A stretch of DNA of 64,000 bases from Meiothermus sp. (GCF_026004075.1 NZ_BPIK01000001.1:846041-910040), one strand, 5' to 3'; shown: positions 47,880-56,871, numbered from the stretch's first letter. Notes: generated by a model from the letters alone, not told the origin. Numbers and translations: made by a program.

Positions 47880-49079
47880 CTATGCCTGTGTACGTTCTGC
47901 TACGGGACGGGGAATGCCTCCCCGCAAAATAACCGTGAAGACCACCAGGAATACTGTAAAGCCCGACAGCCACAATACGGTTAGTACCCCCAGACGCGGT
48001 TCCAAGAGTCCGGCCAGAAGCGTTCCGAGTAGCACAGCGCTTTGCATGGTAGCACCAAAAGCCGCCATGATGCGCCCCCGCAACTCGACCGGGGCTGATA
48101 GCTGAATAATTGAGCGAGCAGGGACGATGAACATGGTATTGAGCAGGCCCATCAGTAGGGTGGCAATACCGGCCCAGATGGGGTTGGGAAACAACCCTAA
48201 GGAGGCGAAAACAATCCCCCACAGGGCCAGGCTGCGTATGAACACCACCTCCCGCGTCCAGCGCTTGATGAGCGGCATGGTGACCCATAACCCCAGCACG
48301 GCCCCCGCGGCCATCAGAGCCTCGAGTACACCGAAGCCTTGCACACCGATTTTCAGTGCCCCCACAGCATATACAATGCCCAGAGCGCCTTCTACCGAGC
48401 CAAAGGCGGCTGCCAGGGCTAAGGTTCCAATAGTGCGACTGAGCACGGGGTTTTGCCACAACGGCTGAATGCCTTCGGCCACGGCTTTAAAATAACTGCC
48501 CCTGCCTGCTTTGCCCGAGAGCACAGGCAGAAAAATAAGGAACCCGGCGGCAATCAGGTACGATAGAACGTTGATCCAGAAGGCTGGTACGGGGCCCACA
48601 GCAGCCACCAAAGTACCTGCAAGCGCTACAAAGGCGATCTCAGAAAAACGCTGGATGAACATCATCAGCCCATTGGCGCTATCAAGTGCCGATTCGGGCA
48701 CCATATCGGGAATGGCGCTGTTGCTGGACGAGTTGTATAGTGCTTCGAAAACAGCCATTAGAAAGGAGATCGCCATCAATATCGGCATCGAATCCATGGC
48801 GAAAAGCGGAATGCCAGCCACCAGCACGGCTCGAGCCAGATTGGAAATTGCCATGAGAGTGCGGCGATCGTAGCGGTCGGCCAGCGGGCCCATTAACGGT
48901 CCCAGCACTGCGCTTGCAAAAAACTGTGCACCCAGGATGAGCGAGATCCAGACTGCATTCTGGGTTTCCTGGTAGGCCACAAACAGTAGGGCAATGCGAT
49001 GAATTTTGCTGGCTGCAAAGGAAAACAAGGTAGATACAAAGAGCCATCGAAATGCTGGGTGCTGTAGCGCGCTCCACAT
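47880..49079 (-). CDS. MFS transporter (exporter-like)
   Basis: 399 residues, twelve hydrophobic segments. GPLMGPLADRYDRRTLMAISN is the MFS loop 2-3 motif, and the layout resembles the EntS/MFS_3 efflux group. Substrate unknown. A 16-base palindrome CATAGGT-TG-ACCTATG overlaps its start codon. No regulator gene is adjacent. Confidence 0.88.
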   Translation of the reverse strand: MWSALQHPAFRWLFVSTLFSFAASKIHRIALLFVAYQETQNAVWISLILGAQFFASAVLGPLMGPLADRYDRRTLMAISNLARAVLVAGIPLFAMDSMPILMAISFLMAVFEALYNSSSNSAIPDMVPESALDSANGLMMFIQRFSEIAFVALAGTLVAAVGPVPAFWINVLSYLIAAGFLIFLPVLSGKAGRGSYFKAVAEGIQPLWQNPVLSRTIGTLALAAAFGSVEGALGIVYAVGALKIGVQGFGVLEALMAAGAVLGLWVTMPLIKRWTREVVFIRSLALWGIVFASLGLFPNPIWAGIATLLMGLLNTMFIVPARSIIQLSAPVELRGRIMAAFGATMQSAVLLGTLLAGLLEPRLGVLTVLWLSGFTVFLVVFTVILRGGIPRPVAERTQA

Positions 49080-49092
49080 AGGTTGACCTATG
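49077..49092. promoter_or_regulatory. Palindrome over the MFS gene start
   Basis: CATAGGT-TG-ACCTATG, a perfect inverted repeat that includes the ATG of the MFS gene (49079-49077). TATCAT lies ten bases before the start. A repressor bound here would block transcription or translation start. Confidence 0.4.
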
Positions 49093-49185
49093 ATATGGAA
49101 TCAACAACGAGTAGTAAATATAAACGTGGTTTAGGCGAGCGGTTGCAACGATAATAACCCAGGAGCGAATGCCGAAGTCTCAAGA

Positions 49186-50973
49186 TTAAACCTCACGGAT
49201 AGGATCGATAGCAACCAGGCTGTGGGCTACCCGTGCGCCTTCTCGAGCCAGCACCAACCCGCCTTCGGGCACCCGCCAGACCAAGAGGTCTTGCAGCTTG
49301 CGCGGGATTAGGCCGGTGGATGAAACGTAGACGCTATCGTCCTGATAGCGCAGCGATAGCACGGTGCTGCCTGCTTTAATGGTGCTAGGGCTATCGCCAA
49401 CCGTGGTCGAGTTAACATCGCCCAAAGTATCGCGGGAAGGCGGGCTGAAGCCCAGCCACTCGTTTAGCTCACGGTGCAGTACCTGGGCATAGTCCTCGAG
49501 CCCTAGCATCTGCGCTATTTCGGCCAGGCGAGCTGTCCACTGCGGGTTACGCTCCATGCGCCCCCGAACCACCTCGAGGCCCTTGCGGGCAAAATCCTGG
49601 AGGTTGTCTATCGGCGCCTCGCCGTATTTGTTGGCCGACTCCGGGCCAAACTGGGCATAGTTGATCTCACCCTTGAGGCGTGCTGAAAGGGCCCGTAGCA
49701 GACGCAGGTAAGCAAAGTGGTGTTCGGGCCACATTAGATAAGCGAGGACGCGTCCTTCGGCCAGCAGGCTGGATATGCTTGCGGCTTCCCGGGGACCAAT
49801 GCGAAGGTGGAGATAGTCCTTGTACCGAACCACGTGCAGTTCGGCGTCGGGTAGAGTTAGGCTAAAGGCTGCATCCTCCTCGATGATTCGTTCCTGCTGC
49901 GCTACGCTGATACCAAAAACTTTCCCCGCTTGTGAGATGCCTACCTCGTGGTTCCAGAAATAGAAGCGCTGGGGCATCAGGCGAAGATTGAGCGCTCTGG
50001 CCTCACGCGGAACAGCCTCGAGGGCGTACTCGGGATTTTGGCTACCCAGAATTTTTTGAGGGATTTGCGGCCAGCTTGCTTCTCCCATAGGACTGGGCAG
50101 GTAGCGGGTGAGCAAAGCGATCAGGTGCTCGATAGCTGCCGAGAAGCGCGCCCGGTCTTCTTCCATGACCAAAGCCATGCGTCGCTCCTCGGCGGCGGCA
50201 TTGTGCAGGCGCTCTTCTAGAGCTCGAATCTCGCCAACGCTCAGGTTTTGGCGATGGGCTTCCTCGAGCGCCCGGCGCAGGGCCTCGAGGCTGGGCCCGC
50301 GGGTGCTGGTGCGGAGCGAGCCTTCGCTTTCCAGTATCCGTCGAGCAAACCGTCTGATATAAGGTACCGTTTCTTCTTGCGGCAGCTTGAGTTTGTTGGA
50401 AAGAGCGAAAGCCTCACGAAACAGCTCGAGGAGTAGATTTTTAGCGATAGTTAGGTTATCGAGGTGAACCCTGGGGTCTGAGACGCCCGGAATGGGGTGG
50501 GCTAGCGTGAAGCGTGAGAGGTTGTAGTCCTGGGAAAAATGGGGGCTTTTGGAATAGGCCTCGAGGTTTTGCAGGATGGCATAGGCCATGCGGAGTTCAT
50601 CGCGCTTGCCCTGGTTAAGCGCCTTGGCTACACGAAGCAGATCACGATCTAGACGGCTCCAGTACACTGCCTCGGCCAGCTTATCCAGGGCTTCCCGTTC
50701 GGGGCTAAACGAAGCCCCCTCATCTTCAACCAGAATTGCGCTGAGATCTGGAACGTTTTCGTCTACGACGGTTTTGTAGCCAGGCCGATGAGCCTTAAAG
50801 CGTCCGTCGATGTCGCGAAACTTCTTGGCCAGGGGGCCGGGCAGGTTGGCCTGAATTAAGGTTTGTCGCAAACGGGTTAGGCCGGCCATTCCCCCCTTGG
50901 GTTCGTTGCCTGCTACAAGGTCATCTACCTTGTATTCATAGAGCTCGAGTAATTCAACCAAGCCTGCCTTCAT
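49186..50973 (-). CDS. Protein of unknown function (595 residues), divergent from the PP2C/kinase pair
   Basis: Not recognised. Soluble, no signal peptide or membrane segment. Mostly helical and charged to about residue 400: a region with RYLPSPMGEASW and a probable coiled coil near 225-270 (LEALRRALEEAHRQNLSVGEIRALEERLHNAAAEERR). The C-terminal about 90 residues look beta-rich (STVLSLRYQDDSVYVSSTGLIPRKLQDLLVWRVPEGGLVLAREG). It shares a divergent promoter region with a PP2C phosphatase and a kinase, so it may be a substrate or regulator of that pair (inference). TATAAT lies nine bases before its ATG. Confidence 0.75.
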   Translation of the reverse strand: MKAGLVELLELYEYKVDDLVAGNEPKGGMAGLTRLRQTLIQANLPGPLAKKFRDIDGRFKAHRPGYKTVVDENVPDLSAILVEDEGASFSPEREALDKLAEAVYWSRLDRDLLRVAKALNQGKRDELRMAYAILQNLEAYSKSPHFSQDYNLSRFTLAHPIPGVSDPRVHLDNLTIAKNLLLELFREAFALSNKLKLPQEETVPYIRRFARRILESEGSLRTSTRGPSLEALRRALEEAHRQNLSVGEIRALEERLHNAAAEERRMALVMEEDRARFSAAIEHLIALLTRYLPSPMGEASWPQIPQKILGSQNPEYALEAVPREARALNLRLMPQRFYFWNHEVGISQAGKVFGISVAQQERIIEEDAAFSLTLPDAELHVVRYKDYLHLRIGPREAASISSLLAEGRVLAYLMWPEHHFAYLRLLRALSARLKGEINYAQFGPESANKYGEAPIDNLQDFARKGLEVVRGRMERNPQWTARLAEIAQMLGLEDYAQVLHRELNEWLGFSPPSRDTLGDVNSTTVGDSPSTIKAGSTVLSLRYQDDSVYVSSTGLIPRKLQDLLVWRVPEGGLVLAREGARVAHSLVAIDPIREV

Positions 50974-50981
50974 TCAAACGG

Positions 50982-50987
50982 TATTAT
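50982..50987. promoter_or_regulatory. Shared bidirectional -10 element
   Basis: TTATAA-centred sequence in a 22-base gap between two divergent start codons. Read on the plus strand it gives TATTAT eight bases before the PP2C ATG. On the minus strand it gives TATAAT (50988-50983), nine bases before the ATG of the 595-residue protein. Both -10 boxes overlap almost fully, so the two directions should compete for RNA polymerase. Confidence 0.55.
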
Positions 50988-50995
50988 AAGGTGTC

Positions 50996-51754
50996 ATGCG
51001 ATTGGCACGGCTCGAAATTGCCACAGAATCCAACATTGGTCGGCGTCGCCGGAACAACGAAGATTTTCATCGTGTGGCAGTACATCCGACCCCGGCTGGA
51101 AACCTGGTGTTGCTGGCCGTGGCCGATGGTATGGGTGGGGCCGAGGCGGGTGAACTGGCCAGTAAACTGGCCATCGAGGGGGTTAGCTCGGCGGCTAAGT
51201 CGTATGCTGAGCACGCAGCAACAGGTCGCCCTGGCGTCAGCCTCAACCTGGTCATGGACAAGGCTTTCAAGCTCTCCCAGAGGCGAATTTTGCAAGAAGG
51301 TGAGCGGGTGCCCTCGCGCAAGGGTATGGGCACCACCCTAACAGCCGTGATGCTAACCGAATGGAACCGGCAGGCTGTGATCGGGCACGTAGGAGATACC
51401 CGTGCCTACCGATACTCCTCGGGTCGCTGGACGCTTTTAACGCAGGATCACTCCTGGGTAGCTCAGCAGGTGCGCCAGGGTGTGCTGAGTGCCGAACAAG
51501 CCGAAGACCACCCCTGGAAGCATATGCTTACCCAGGCCCTGGGGCTTTCGGATGTTAAACACGACATCATCTCGGTCAATTTTGCCCCTGGCGAGGTGTT
51601 GGTGCTGGCAACCGATGGCTTGTACGGGCTAGTGCCCCCCGAGGAGTGGAACATTACCGGGGATCTTAAATCGGCCTTGGAGAGCTGGGTGGCCAAGGCA
51701 CTGATGCGCGGTGGCACCGACAATATCACGGTAGTAGCGGCGAGGTTCAGATGA
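50996..51754 (+). CDS. PP2C-type Ser/Thr protein phosphatase
   Basis: Metal-dependent phosphatase, 252 residues. Motifs: RRRNNEDFH, VADGMGGAEAGELASKLAIEGV, GMGTTLTAVML, GHVGDTRAYRY, TQDHSWV, LATDGLYGLV and GGTDNITVVAARF. Cytosolic, no extra domain. Its stop overlaps the kinase start (ATGA), so phosphatase and kinase are co-translated, the usual pairing of a bacterial signalling couple. Confidence 0.95.
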   Translation: MRLARLEIATESNIGRRRRNNEDFHRVAVHPTPAGNLVLLAVADGMGGAEAGELASKLAIEGVSSAAKSYAEHAATGRPGVSLNLVMDKAFKLSQRRILQEGERVPSRKGMGTTLTAVMLTEWNRQAVIGHVGDTRAYRYSSGRWTLLTQDHSWVAQQVRQGVLSAEQAEDHPWKHMLTQALGLSDVKHDIISVNFAPGEVLVLATDGLYGLVPPEEWNITGDLKSALESWVAKALMRGGTDNITVVAARFR

Positions 51755-53766
51755 GTTACTTGCTGGCTTTATTGTTGGTTGCTATTTCCACGGCCCTGAT
51801 GCTGCGCCTTGGGCGCACCTGGCCGATGATGGCCGTGCTGGCTTTACTGCTGGGGGGTTTGGGCGTGCTGGGGGCCGAGCTCTGGGTGCTGGCAACCGCT
51901 TTTGCTCTGGGGTTGGGGGCGATGTGGCTGCCCAAGACCACCCGGGTTAACTTCAAGCCGCGGCCCAAACCGGCTTCCCGAAAACCCAAAGAAAAAGCAA
52001 AGGCTTCCACAGGGAACAATGTTCCTGGCCTCGAGGCCCTCTATGAGATTCAGGAAAAAGTGGGTATTGGGGGTATGGCTACCGTTTACAAGGGCCGAAG
52101 CAAAAAAGATGGGCGCCTGGTTGCGCTCAAAATTCCCCAAGAAAAATACGTGGGCGACCCTCGGTTTGTGCGCCGCTTCCACCGCGAGGCTGAACTGCTA
52201 GCCCACCTTGATCACCCCGGAATCGTCAAGGTCTACGACCACGGCAACCAAGGTGATACTCATTACATTGCCATGGAGTACCTCGAGGGGGAAGGGCTTG
52301 ACCGTCTTATTGAAAACAAGCGCCTTTCCATCAAAAGCATCGTGCAGATTATGGGTCGGGTGGCTGAGGCCCTGCAGCACATTCATGCTCAGGGTATCAT
52401 TCACCGCGATATCAAACCCGGCAACATTATGGTGCTCAAAAATGCTCTGCGCGACGATGGCAGTGTAGATCCACGTGGGGTTCGCCTGATGGACTTTGGG
52501 ATTGCCGCAGGCAAGGTGCTGACCCGTCTGACCATTACCGGGGCCCGCATTGGAACCCCGGTCTACATGAGTCCCGAACAAGCCAAAGGCCAGCGCATTG
52601 ATCACAAGTCGGATATCTATAGCCTGGGGGTGGTGTTTTACGAAGCCCTGTGTGGACAGCCCCCATTCCAGGGCGCCTATGAAGCGGTCATCCACCAGCA
52701 GATCACCCAGATGCCTACACCCCCTAAGCAGGTCAACCCCGAGATTCCCCAGGTGCTTTCCGACCTGATTTACCGGATGCTGGAGAAAGACCCCGAAAAG
52801 CGTCCCGGCCTCGAATCGGTGCTGGAGGTGTTGCGTGGTAAATGGGAGGAAGACCCGGGCCTTGCGGCTCCTTCTTACCTGGCCTTGGCGGTCGAAACAA
52901 AAAAAGGCACCCTTCGACTGATGGATCTGAATGGTACCCTCATGCGGATGTGGAGTGGGGTGGGAAGTGGGCGGGGTATGTTCCCATCTCCACCGCTTGC
53001 CCTGGCTGTGGACAAACATGGAGGCTTCTGGATCAGCTTGTTTGAGTATGGTGGGGGGGCAGTGCGCTTACTGCACCGCTTCGATGTAGAAGGCGAAATC
53101 ACCCACTCGATAGCGCCTTATGGTATGAAGCTGGGGGAGCTACTTTATCCGGTTTCACTGGCCGCTATGCCAGATGGCCTGCTGGTGCTGGACGGTGAAG
53201 CCTGCACCATTACCCGCTTTGATCTCGAGGGCAACCCCATGGGTCGTTTTGGTGGTGCCGGGCCGGGCCGGGGTACCTTCGATTCGCCAAAAGTCTTGCT
53301 AAGCAGCCCAAATCACATCTTCGTGCTTGACTACGGCAATCGCCAGGTGCAGCGCCTCGACCATAAGGGGCAGTACATTTCTCGTTACGCCTTCCGCAAG
53401 AGCCGGGAGTCGCAAGAGCTACGCCTGCTGGGTGGCCTGGGCCTGACGCCACAAGAGGAGCTTTTGATCTACGATGTGGACAGCCAGAAAATCCGCAAGC
53501 TTTCCCTCGAGGGCGAGGTGCTTCAATCGCTGCCTCTGCCTGTGGCCGAGGGTGAGGACCCCAACAGTCAGGTGGAGATGGTGGTGCTGGAGGATACCAT
53601 TTACGCCATGCGGCGGGGCGGTACCAAAATTCATCGCATCAAGCTGGGGGGTCAGGCACTGCCCAGCCTAGAAGTGTATGCCCCCTTGCGCGGAATTGCC
53701 ATCTGGCACAATACCTTGCACGCCAAAGCCGAAGCGTCCGCCAGCCGCTCGGCCCGAGGCGTGTGA
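51751..53766 (+). CDS. Ser/Thr protein kinase with N-terminal membrane anchor and C-terminal NHL-like propeller
   Basis: 671 residues. Two or three hydrophobic segments in residues 1-60 anchor the protein, followed by a basic proline-rich linker. The Hanks-type kinase domain spans about 98-360: GIGGMATVYKG, K127, HRDIKPGN (218-220 HRD), MDFG (248-250) and TPVYMSPEQ. From about 375 to 665 there are repeats such as RFDVEGEI, RFDLEGNPMGRFGGAGPGRGTFDSP and RLDHKGQYISRY, as in NHL/six-bladed propellers. No membrane segment separates kinase and propeller, so both should be on the same side, the cytoplasm. Confidence 0.92.
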   Translation: MSYLLALLLVAISTALMLRLGRTWPMMAVLALLLGGLGVLGAELWVLATAFALGLGAMWLPKTTRVNFKPRPKPASRKPKEKAKASTGNNVPGLEALYEIQEKVGIGGMATVYKGRSKKDGRLVALKIPQEKYVGDPRFVRRFHREAELLAHLDHPGIVKVYDHGNQGDTHYIAMEYLEGEGLDRLIENKRLSIKSIVQIMGRVAEALQHIHAQGIIHRDIKPGNIMVLKNALRDDGSVDPRGVRLMDFGIAAGKVLTRLTITGARIGTPVYMSPEQAKGQRIDHKSDIYSLGVVFYEALCGQPPFQGAYEAVIHQQITQMPTPPKQVNPEIPQVLSDLIYRMLEKDPEKRPGLESVLEVLRGKWEEDPGLAAPSYLALAVETKKGTLRLMDLNGTLMRMWSGVGSGRGMFPSPPLALAVDKHGGFWISLFEYGGGAVRLLHRFDVEGEITHSIAPYGMKLGELLYPVSLAAMPDGLLVLDGEACTITRFDLEGNPMGRFGGAGPGRGTFDSPKVLLSSPNHIFVLDYGNRQVQRLDHKGQYISRYAFRKSRESQELRLLGGLGLTPQEELLIYDVDSQKIRKLSLEGEVLQSLPLPVAEGEDPNSQVEMVVLEDTIYAMRRGGTKIHRIKLGGQALPSLEVYAPLRGIAIWHNTLHAKAEASASRSARGV

Positions 53767-54074
53767 CAAAAAGACGGTCGCCAAATAATTCCGTTTCCGC
53801 TTGAATCCTTCACCGCCATGCGCAGTCAGAGGTGGAGGATTCAAACCGACCGAAGGGAGTAGAAAAGCATTTCGGCAGTATTATTTAGGCTTTCAAAAGT
53901 GAACGATACTGTTGGAATGCGTATAACTTCAACAAGAGGATGTTCTTCTTCCTTGACCGCTCGTCAATGAAGCAACCGAGACTGGTAGGACACTTTTTTC
54001 CACAAGGCCTGACCTCGAGGCCAATGTTGTGCTGTCCTACAGCCAGTTCTGCTTGAAGAATAGATACTAGGCCT
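53767..54074. other. 308-base gap with two structured inverted repeats
   Basis: No credible coding frame. It contains the 53801-53844 hairpin and a second imperfect inverted repeat: ACTGG-T-AGGACA (53981-53992) pairs with TGTCCT-ACAG-CCAGT (54033-54047), enclosing GGCCT/AGGCC (54006-54022). GATACT at 54063-54068 lies six bases before the peroxiredoxin ATG and is its probable -10 box. Confidence 0.5.
53801..53844 (+). other. Long hairpin after the kinase gene
   Basis: TTGAATCCTTCACC/GGTGGAGGATTCAA, a 14-base stem with one T-G pair and a 16-base loop, 34 bases past the kinase stop. GGTCG and CGACC flank it and could extend it. No T-run follows, so it may be a 3' stabiliser, a non-canonical terminator or part of a small RNA. 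Confidence 0.5.
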
Positions 54075-54599
54075 ATGATGCTAAAACCCGGTGATTCCGC
54101 CCCGCTTTTGCAAATACAGGATGCCTTAGGGCGAACTGTAGACCTGGCTGAACTGGTGCGACAAGGGCGTTATGTGGTGTTGTGGTTTTATCCAAAAGCC
54201 AACTCTCCCGGCTGCACGGCCCAAGGTAAGAAGTATGCGGAGTTACACGAGGCCTTCCGGCAAATGGGTGCCGAGGTGTTTGGCGTGAGCAGAGACCCTG
54301 CTTCGGCTCAGTGCGACTTTATGGATAAACTGGCGCTCGAGGGCGGCCTGATCCCCGATTTGTCGGGCCGGCTGGGTCGGGCGTTTGGAGTGGGGGGATT
54401 CCTGGGCCTAGGCTCCTTGTTGGGTTTATACAACCGCGATACCATTCTAATCAACCCCCAGGGCAGGGTCGAGCAAGTTTGGCGCAACGTCAATCCCTTC
54501 CGCGACGCCGAGGTGGTGCTGGACTATCTGAAGTCGAGGATATCCAACCTCGAGGCCCCCGCACCGGCCCAGCCTGCCACTGACCCAAAAGGTTTGTAA
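54075..54599 (+). CDS. Peroxiredoxin (AhpC/TSA, BCP-like), cytosolic
   Basis: Thiol peroxidase, 174 residues. FYPKANSPGCTAQGKKYAEL is the BCP/PrxQ-type site, with the peroxidatic cysteine in PGCT. A second cysteine occurs in SAQCDFMDK and could resolve the disulfide. The C-terminal region GLYNRDTILINPQGRVEQVWRNVNPFRDAEVVLDYL is typical. No signal peptide. An exported paralogue follows 260 bases later. Confidence 0.9.
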   Translation: MMLKPGDSAPLLQIQDALGRTVDLAELVRQGRYVVLWFYPKANSPGCTAQGKKYAELHEAFRQMGAEVFGVSRDPASAQCDFMDKLALEGGLIPDLSGRLGRAFGVGGFLGLGSLLGLYNRDTILINPQGRVEQVWRNVNPFRDAEVVLDYLKSRISNLEAPAPAQPATDPKGL

Positions 54600-54859
54600 A
54601 TATTTGCAGGTGTGCTCGAGGCAAAGTTGCTTGTGCGATTCCGACGGAGATGCAACCTATCTGATGCGGTAGGCGGACGGCGCTTCATTAAAAAGCCGCC
54701 ATCCTCATGGCACTGAGCTTGCCGAAGCAGAACACACCCCCCAGGATGCTCGCCGAAAAAGCGTCTCTCATTGCTCGGAGCGTGGTAGTGCAGGCAGAGT
54801 TGACACAAGATGAAGCCTAGCCTACAGCCGATGGCACAATTTGCCATCAAACTTTAGTC

Positions 54860-55357
54860 ATGCGGCATTTTTTGTGGGTACTGTTGCTGCTGGCTCCGGT
54901 ACTAGCCCTAGCGCCCGGCGATCCAGTTAATCTGCCCAAAATACAAGATGCCTATGGCAAGTCGGTAGATCTAGCGGCCATGGCTAAGGAAGGAAAGTAT
55001 CTCCTGTTTTGGTTTTATCCCAAAGCCAATTCGCCTGGATGTACCGCTCAGGGTAAGCGTTATGCAGAACTATACAGCGAGTTCGAAAAGCTGGGTGTGG
55101 AAATTTTTGGTGTGAGCGCCGATCCTGCTGCCGAACAGTGTGCTTTCATTGAACAAATGGCCCTCAAAGGGGCCATGCTCCCCGACCGGGATGGCAGTCT
55201 GGCCCGGCTGTTCAAGGTGGGTGGTTTGTTTGGGTTTTACAACCGCGATACCATCCTGGTGAACCCCCAGGGCCGTATCGAGCGCATATGGCGCAATGTA
55301 AACGCTTTTCGTGATGCCGATACGGTGCTGGCTTATGTGCGTGGATTAAAACGCTAA
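54860..55357 (+). CDS. Peroxiredoxin (BCP-like) with signal peptide
   Basis: 165 residues, a clear paralogue of the preceding gene (same PKANSPGCTAQGK, EQCAFIEQ and FYNRDTILVNPQGRIERIWRNVNAFRDAD), but starting with a signal peptide MRHFLWVLLLLAPVLALA. It should detoxify peroxides outside the cytoplasm. The 260-base gap before it shows no credible gene. It holds an imperfect GGCGCTT/AAGCCGCC hairpin near 54677-54705. Confidence 0.9.
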   Translation: MRHFLWVLLLLAPVLALAPGDPVNLPKIQDAYGKSVDLAAMAKEGKYLLFWFYPKANSPGCTAQGKRYAELYSEFEKLGVEIFGVSADPAAEQCAFIEQMALKGAMLPDRDGSLARLFKVGGLFGFYNRDTILVNPQGRIERIWRNVNAFRDADTVLAYVRGLKR

Positions 55358-55380
55358 GGTATGGGCTTGCATAGGTGGGT

Positions 55381-56871
55381 ATGAGGGTTGTGGTTATTGG
55401 AGCGGGCGTGGGTGGACTTACCGCGGCTGCTCTACTAGCGAAAGCGGGCCTCGAGGTTACGGTTTTGGAACACCACACCTATCCTGGGGGCTTGGCGGGA
55501 ACCTTTTGGCACCAAGGTTTCCGCTTCGACGCTGGAGCTACCCTGCTGGCCGGTTTCGACGAAGATGGAATTTTTACTCGCTTGGAGCGCCAGCTGGGGG
55601 CTTGTTTTCCAGTGCGCAGACTGCCTCCAGGTGAACCCCTAATGGAGGTTTGGCTGCCTGGCGGAAAGGTGGTAACCCGCCCGGTGGGCCGTACCTACGA
55701 ACTGGAAGCCCAGCAGGCTGCTTTTGGCAGACCCGTACAGGGTTTTTGGCGATGGCAGGAAAAACGGGCGCTGGCCTTGTGGAAGATAGCCCAGGGTTTG
55801 CCATTTCCACCCGCCAACACAACGGAATTGCTAAGCCTGACCCAAAGAGGATTTTCCTGGGCTCTGGAACACCGAGCCGATCTGCTGGGCCTCCTGGCCG
55901 ACCTGGTGCGGCCTACCCTGGCCTACGCCCCGTCCCACACAGGCTTCCGGCGTTTCCTGGACGCACAGCTTCTGATTGCTTCTCAGGCCGATGCCCGGCA
56001 TACCTATGCGCTGTTTGGAGCTGCCGCCCTGGATCTACCCCACCGCGGCCCGGTGATGCCGCAGGGGGGCATGGGGGCCGTAGCGGAAACCCTGGCCCAG
56101 GCAGTGGTACGGCACGGTGGCCGGGTGCTTTATCGTCATCGTGTGGACAAGCTGCGAATTAGAAATGGGCGTTTGGCGGCGGTCGAGGTGGTACTAGGCG
56201 GGCGTCGGCGGGGGGAGCGGGAGGTGCTCGAGGCCGACCTTTTCATAGCCAACCTCACTCCGGGTGATCTGACCGCCCTGATTCCCGGTGCAGTAAAGCA
56301 GGCTCCACCTCACGATGGCTGGGGGGCATTTGTGCTGCATGCGGCGATTCCTGCGTCGGCGGTTCCGCCGGGGGCCTATTACCGGCAGTGGGCTGGCGAG
56401 GGTGACTGGGTATTTTTGAGCTTGTCCGACCCGGGCGATACCTTGCGGGGTTCACCAGATATACGGGTGTTGTCTGCTTCAGTGCATACCCGGTTGGCCG
56501 ACTGGCAAGGGCTTTCTAAAGAGGTGTACCAGGCTCAGAAAATGGCCTGGCAGGAACGGGTGGTGCGCCAGGTTGAGCGCCTGATTCCGGGCTTTAGGGA
56601 ATCGGCGGCGCTGATCTTGGGGGCTACCCCACGCACCTACCAGTTCTACACCCGGCGGCAGGATGGCTGGGTGGGAGGGTATCCGCAGGTGCATCCTCTG
56701 CGTACCCCGAGCCCCAGAACCCCTTTTTCCAACCTCTGGCGGGTGGGGGAGACCATCTTTCCAGGCCAGTCGGTGCCGGCAGTGGCGATGAGCGGTGAGC
56801 GAGTTGCTGCGTTGGTGCTGGGGCTTACTGCTCAGCGAAAGGCTGCCCGACTTTCCAGTACGCGGCCATAA
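55381..56871 (+). CDS. CrtI-family FAD-dependent oxidoreductase (carotenoid desaturase-like)
   Basis: 496 residues. Rossmann start MRVVVIGAGVGGLTAAALLAKAGLEVTVLEHHTYPGGLAGTF with GxGxxG, a middle region MPQGGMGAVAETLAQAVVRHGGRVLY, and C-terminal NLWRVGETIFPGQSVPAVAMSGERVAALVL, as in phytoene dehydrogenase/CrtD/CrtO relatives. Carotenoid modification or a retinol-saturase-like reaction is likely. No other carotenoid gene is adjacent. The 3' end overlaps the convergent PBP2 gene by 47 bases. Confidence 0.85.
   Translation: MRVVVIGAGVGGLTAAALLAKAGLEVTVLEHHTYPGGLAGTFWHQGFRFDAGATLLAGFDEDGIFTRLERQLGACFPVRRLPPGEPLMEVWLPGGKVVTRPVGRTYELEAQQAAFGRPVQGFWRWQEKRALALWKIAQGLPFPPANTTELLSLTQRGFSWALEHRADLLGLLADLVRPTLAYAPSHTGFRRFLDAQLLIASQADARHTYALFGAAALDLPHRGPVMPQGGMGAVAETLAQAVVRHGGRVLYRHRVDKLRIRNGRLAAVEVVLGGRRRGEREVLEADLFIANLTPGDLTALIPGAVKQAPPHDGWGAFVLHAAIPASAVPPGAYYRQWAGEGDWVFLSLSDPGDTLRGSPDIRVLSASVHTRLADWQGLSKEVYQAQKMAWQERVVRQVERLIPGFRESAALILGATPRTYQFYTRRQDGWVGGYPQVHPLRTPSPRTPFSNLWRVGETIFPGQSVPAVAMSGERVAALVLGLTAQRKAARLSSTRP

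Noticed and set aside
54524-54850. 108-codon minus-strand frame overlapping the first peroxiredoxin
   Set aside because: Cysteine/arginine-rich translation typical of non-coding frames. Overlaps a certain gene.
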